Source: Chlamydoabsidia padenii (taxonomy: Eukaryota; Mucoromycota; Mucoromycetes; Mucorales; Cunninghamellaceae). Taken from it: a stretch of DNA of 64,000 bases. The translations under genes and the position numbers were made by a program. The DNA lies in assembly GCA_025330725.1 (NCBI GenBank), contig JAIWND010000022.1, forward strand, positions 248,001-312,000, in the 5' to 3' direction. Under the pieces are notes generated by a model that ran no database searches, had not been told where the DNA came from, and saw only the letters and a list, made by a program, of their open reading frames with translations. This document shows, piece after piece, positions 60,887-64,000 of this stretch (position 1 is the first letter of the stretch; each line of letters starts with the position of its first letter).

Positions 60887-61489
60887 GATGTTAGTTAACA
60901 AGATAATGAAGATGATGATAATAGTAATAAAATAGCATTCTTGTCATTTGCTTTTTATAGTGATACCGTCGATAATGATCTACATACAACCACAGTATTA
61001 GGGAGTTCATTCTTTTCAATGTATTATGTATTTAATGATCGTTTGCATCGATCCTTTACTTTTCTATGAATAACCCATCCGTTCATGTACCTTCTTCATA
61101 CTACACATCCATGAAAAAGGAATGAATCGATGAAGTGCATTGGGGTCGGCATCTATCAAACCCAATTTATGAAATCCCGCCATCCTCATTTGGACATTCT
61201 CATTTCATTGTCACTTCAACATCATTGCTCTTGTTCCAATAATTTACGCTGTCAACAAAAATGATGAAAATAAAAAACCAAACTCATGTTAATATTTGTA
61301 TTTTGGCTACATGACCAATGACATGATTTCACAATCTTTGAAGTGGCATGAAACGGATGCTCGAAAAATTGAATCCCCGGTTACGCCCGAAAAGCCATCA
61401 TATTCTTCTTCTCTTCTCTCTTTTTCTTCCTTTTTCTTTTCTTTCCCCTTCTTTCTGCACTTTGACTCCCCCCTGCATCTCTCAAACAA
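60887..61489. other. intergenic upstream of the secreted-protein gene
   Basis: No ORF is supported. It contains the near-12-mer at 61168-61179 and a CT-rich promoter-like block at 61395-61470. Confidence 0.45.
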
Positions 61490-63400
61490 TGCATTGTAAG
61501 TCGATCTTGCAAATAATCTCAATGCCTCTTTTTTCATACTAACCTTTGTAGTGCTTACTTTGAACGTAACCGTTCCTGGAAATGGGAAGCAACATTACAG
61601 ATCAAGGTAAACGAGGGATAAAGGATCAACTGGTGATGGGAATGCGTAGTTGTAAAACGATACTTTAACTTGATACTTTTAATTTTTATCTTGTAGTGAC
61701 AATGTTGTATTGCTCCGTGTCATTCAATTAGTTGACTAAGATCACAAGAAAGGTAACACGCCCCCCCCAGCTTGTGTCAAGTAGGAAAAAAAAAAAGAGA
61801 ACACATGATAACTAGACTTCTTACTTTAGACCACATAGAAACAACAAAAGCAAAAGCAACAACACAACTTGAAAGGTAATATCACAAATGGAACTTACTT
61901 CAATGGATAGCAGAACTTATATTATTGGCTTTTTGTATAGATAACAACGTGGTGAATCAATGTATAAAGACCGGGCTGGATGATAATCTCATACAAGTAT
62001 ACAAGTTTCAATCCCATATCATGACTGGTTATGATTCCTCTATTGTCAGTGGACGAAGACAATCAACATCATCAAGAATTTGATTGGGGGTCTTATTAAA
62101 CAGATCAAGTTAGTTTGGACGCTCACTTCATACTGGTGAACATGGTGTCTTTGGCTTCTTCTCCTTCTGACCTAGCTATATAGGGCGGGCACTATTATGA
62201 TTCAGAAAGTGACTACATGGTTGGGAAACAGGTAAACAAAAGAAGTGAAGGCATATGTACATATAACACAAAAACTCTTCTCATGCCTTTTTTTTGGGGG
62301 GGGGAGGTGGAAATAGATTATTACAAAACATGAAGGAAACGCTGATCTAAAATCACAAAGAAGTTGTGTTACCCGATTAAATACATCTCTTTGACAAACT
62401 GACCTTGATGGTGAACGTATAAAGGCAAGTCGATTATGAAAAAGAAAAAGTAAAAACTCACACAAACTGACGGCCTCGTTTTGATAGATTGACAATGAAA
62501 TCGACTGTGGTCTATTACACATAGTGTGTCGGCTTTCATCGAGATGGAATATCCTCTTCTGGATCAACTGTCTTGACGAACATACTATAAGTCTTGAACA
62601 ATGGTAAGCTGTCCCCTCCCTTGATGTATTATGATGTATTTGACCATTTCCACCAATAATAATGGCGATTTACGTAAGTTGGCAATTGATCAGGGTAAGT
62701 AGGGGAGCACTCAATTTTTTTTTTTTTTAACATCCTTGTATAATGGGAATAGATGCGGAACATACACCCACATGGAATAGGGAGAAACTGATCAAACTCT
62801 ACTCACAAACTCAGATGGGATGATTATCCTGGCGCTTCTTCGACCCGGTGGTGATTATCTCTTTATAATGGAACAACACATAATGTCTTCATTGGTCATG
62901 ACAATCAACGTACATACCTATGGTGTAGAATAGATAGTTTATTATTTTGCTAGGATAGAAATAACCCCCCTTTTAAAATAAAAACCATGTTTGATCACGT
63001 CTTTGTTATTCTTCAAATCGATGAGACTTTCTCTTCTTTGCGAAAGCCTTTTTGTGAATTATCAATCTTAACCCTGACCTTGATGAAAGCTAACCACCTG
63101 CTCTCGGTACTATGCCTTCCCATCCATCAAGCACACCAATGTTCCTGATATTCAAGACCGGATGGTAACATGTGTGTCTTACTTTGGTAATCTATCATAC
63201 GAGGATGGTTATTTGGCTTGTTGATAATGATTGTGTGGTTAAGATGGAGAAAGCTCTTTAGCATCGTGCTCCCCTGTGGTTCGAGTACTACTTTTACATA
63301 TTTGGAAATAATACTATCGGTGGTGTCTTTGATGGTGATTACAAGCTGACAACATTTTACTCTTCATCGCTTGTCCATGGAAAAGACTGCATGAAGGTGC
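61490..63400 (+). pseudogene. decayed intron-containing region
   Basis: After a CT-rich block, an ATG at 61490 opens a 7-nt exon (donor GTAAGT) that joins TGCTTAC at 61552. Further splice-like junctions follow near 61611, 61697, 61760, 61828, 61876 and 61941. Exons carry short readable runs (LTLNVTVPGNGKQHY; NNVVNQCIKTGLDDNLIQVY at about 61946; FGNNTIGGVFDGDYKLTTFY at about 63300), but every frame meets stops. The last run is loosely reminiscent of Kelch/galactose-oxidase-like repeats, too weak to name. A degenerate gene or gene-family graveyard seems more likely than an active gene. Confidence 0.3.
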
Positions 63401-63571
63401 CGACGGCATTTTAAAAATCAAGTCGTCAAAAATGGTTGGATCATGTCGGCGTTTATAAAAAGGGGGTGTATCAATTGAAATCCCACGCTCTTTTCTTTTC
63501 CTTTCTTCTTCTTCTCCTCCTCCTCCTCCTCAAGTCCTATTAATTAAAAACCAAAGACACTGCTGATAGTA
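63401..63571. promoter_or_regulatory. promoter-like segment
   Basis: A TATA-like TTTATAAAAAG at 63451, ATTGAAATCCCA (one mismatch to the 12-mer, 63474-63485) and a CT-rich tract at 63487-63533 occur in the order seen before confirmed genes, ending 86 nt before an ATG at 63572. Confidence 0.4.
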
Positions 63572-63923
63572 ATGTCTCTCGGGGTTTTCAATAAAATGGG
63601 TGCGCGCAATTGCCATTTCGACAATGACCACGAATGGAGTAAAAGCCCATGTCTCTTTAACAACCAAAACGATGGCGAAGCTTCTTTGGCAATAAACAAA
63701 CAACTTGGGCACCATCAAATCGGACAAGAAGACACCACCTGAAATCAAGCCGTTTGCTGGACTCTTAACATCATCGGTAAGTACAAAACATGATATAACT
63801 ATTTATTTTTATTTTTTTGAAAAATTAATGATTTGTGTTTTAGACCAAAAGTGGAACATCCTTGGTAGCGCGAACAATAGGTATCAAGCGACAACCAATA
63901 GAAATGTCCACATAAAATCTTAT
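63572..63923 (+). CDS. hypothetical small gene, structure uncertain
   Basis: The ATG at 63572 opens 57 codons (MSLGVFNKMGARNCHFDNDH) to a stop near 63742. A different frame, from about 63705 (GTIKSDKKTPPEIKPFAGLL), runs to a GTAAGT donor at 63779. It continues after a TTTTAG acceptor at 63843 with TKSGTSLVARTIGIKRQPIE to a stop at about 63921. A proper promoter context favours a real gene, but I could not link the two parts. No family is recognised. Confidence 0.25.
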
Positions 63924-64000
63924 GGCAAACTTTATGGGGGTGCTTTAGTGTCCCTAATATGGTGGGCAAAGTAGGTGAATCCATTACAGGCCGTTTGAGC

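Overview
The window looks like nuclear DNA of an early-diverging filamentous fungus, most likely Mucoromycota (Mucorales-like). Genes are AT-rich and split by many short introns (about 50-110 nt, GTAAGT-type donors, TAG acceptors). Upstream regions are CT-rich with long homopolymer T tracts. The gene set is fungal: SPP2, NOP1, SPB1, ATG7, STS1/Cut8, a CHL4/CENP-N-like protein, perilipin, a DUF1749 hydrolase and alpha-tubulin. The species call is inference; no rRNA or tRNA gene was seen.

Layout. 1-5.3 kb: 3' part of a myo-inositol oxygenase gene and a glutamine-rich bZIP factor (both minus). 5.5-25 kb: a plus-strand run of SPP2-like splicing factor, SulP sulfate transporter, secreted GH37 trehalase, fibrillarin, a 2.9-kb decayed stretch, a DUF1749 hydrolase and a P2-type cation ATPase with an EF-hand-like N-terminus. 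25-35 kb: TMEM97/EXPERA protein, TVP38-like protein, UXT prefoldin-like protein (minus), a TBC protein lacking both catalytic fingers, a perilipin-like protein and a GLI/ZIC-type zinc-finger factor. 36-49 kb: SPB1, ATG7 (minus), a CreA/Mig1-like repressor divergent from ATG7, STS1/Cut8 and a CHL4/CENP-N-like protein. 49-60 kb (minus): alpha-tubulin, a homeobox factor, an alpha-arrestin with a broken downstream duplicate, and a dynactin p22/p24-like subunit. 60-64 kb: a small secreted protein, then decayed or unrecognised sequence.

Two observations stand out. First, the alpha-tubulin reading frame closes at the canonical 450 residues only if three successive microexons of 1, 1 and 2 nt are spliced in between four ordinary introns. 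Second, a 12-mer, WTTSAAATCCCG, occurs 16 times without mismatch in 64 kb, where chance predicts well under one. It often lies 67-190 nt upstream of start codons of unrelated genes. It looks like a lineage-specific promoter element.

The genes are mostly independent housekeeping or regulatory loci rather than a pathway cluster. All exon boundaries were inferred by eye from splice consensus and frame continuity, so they are predictions.
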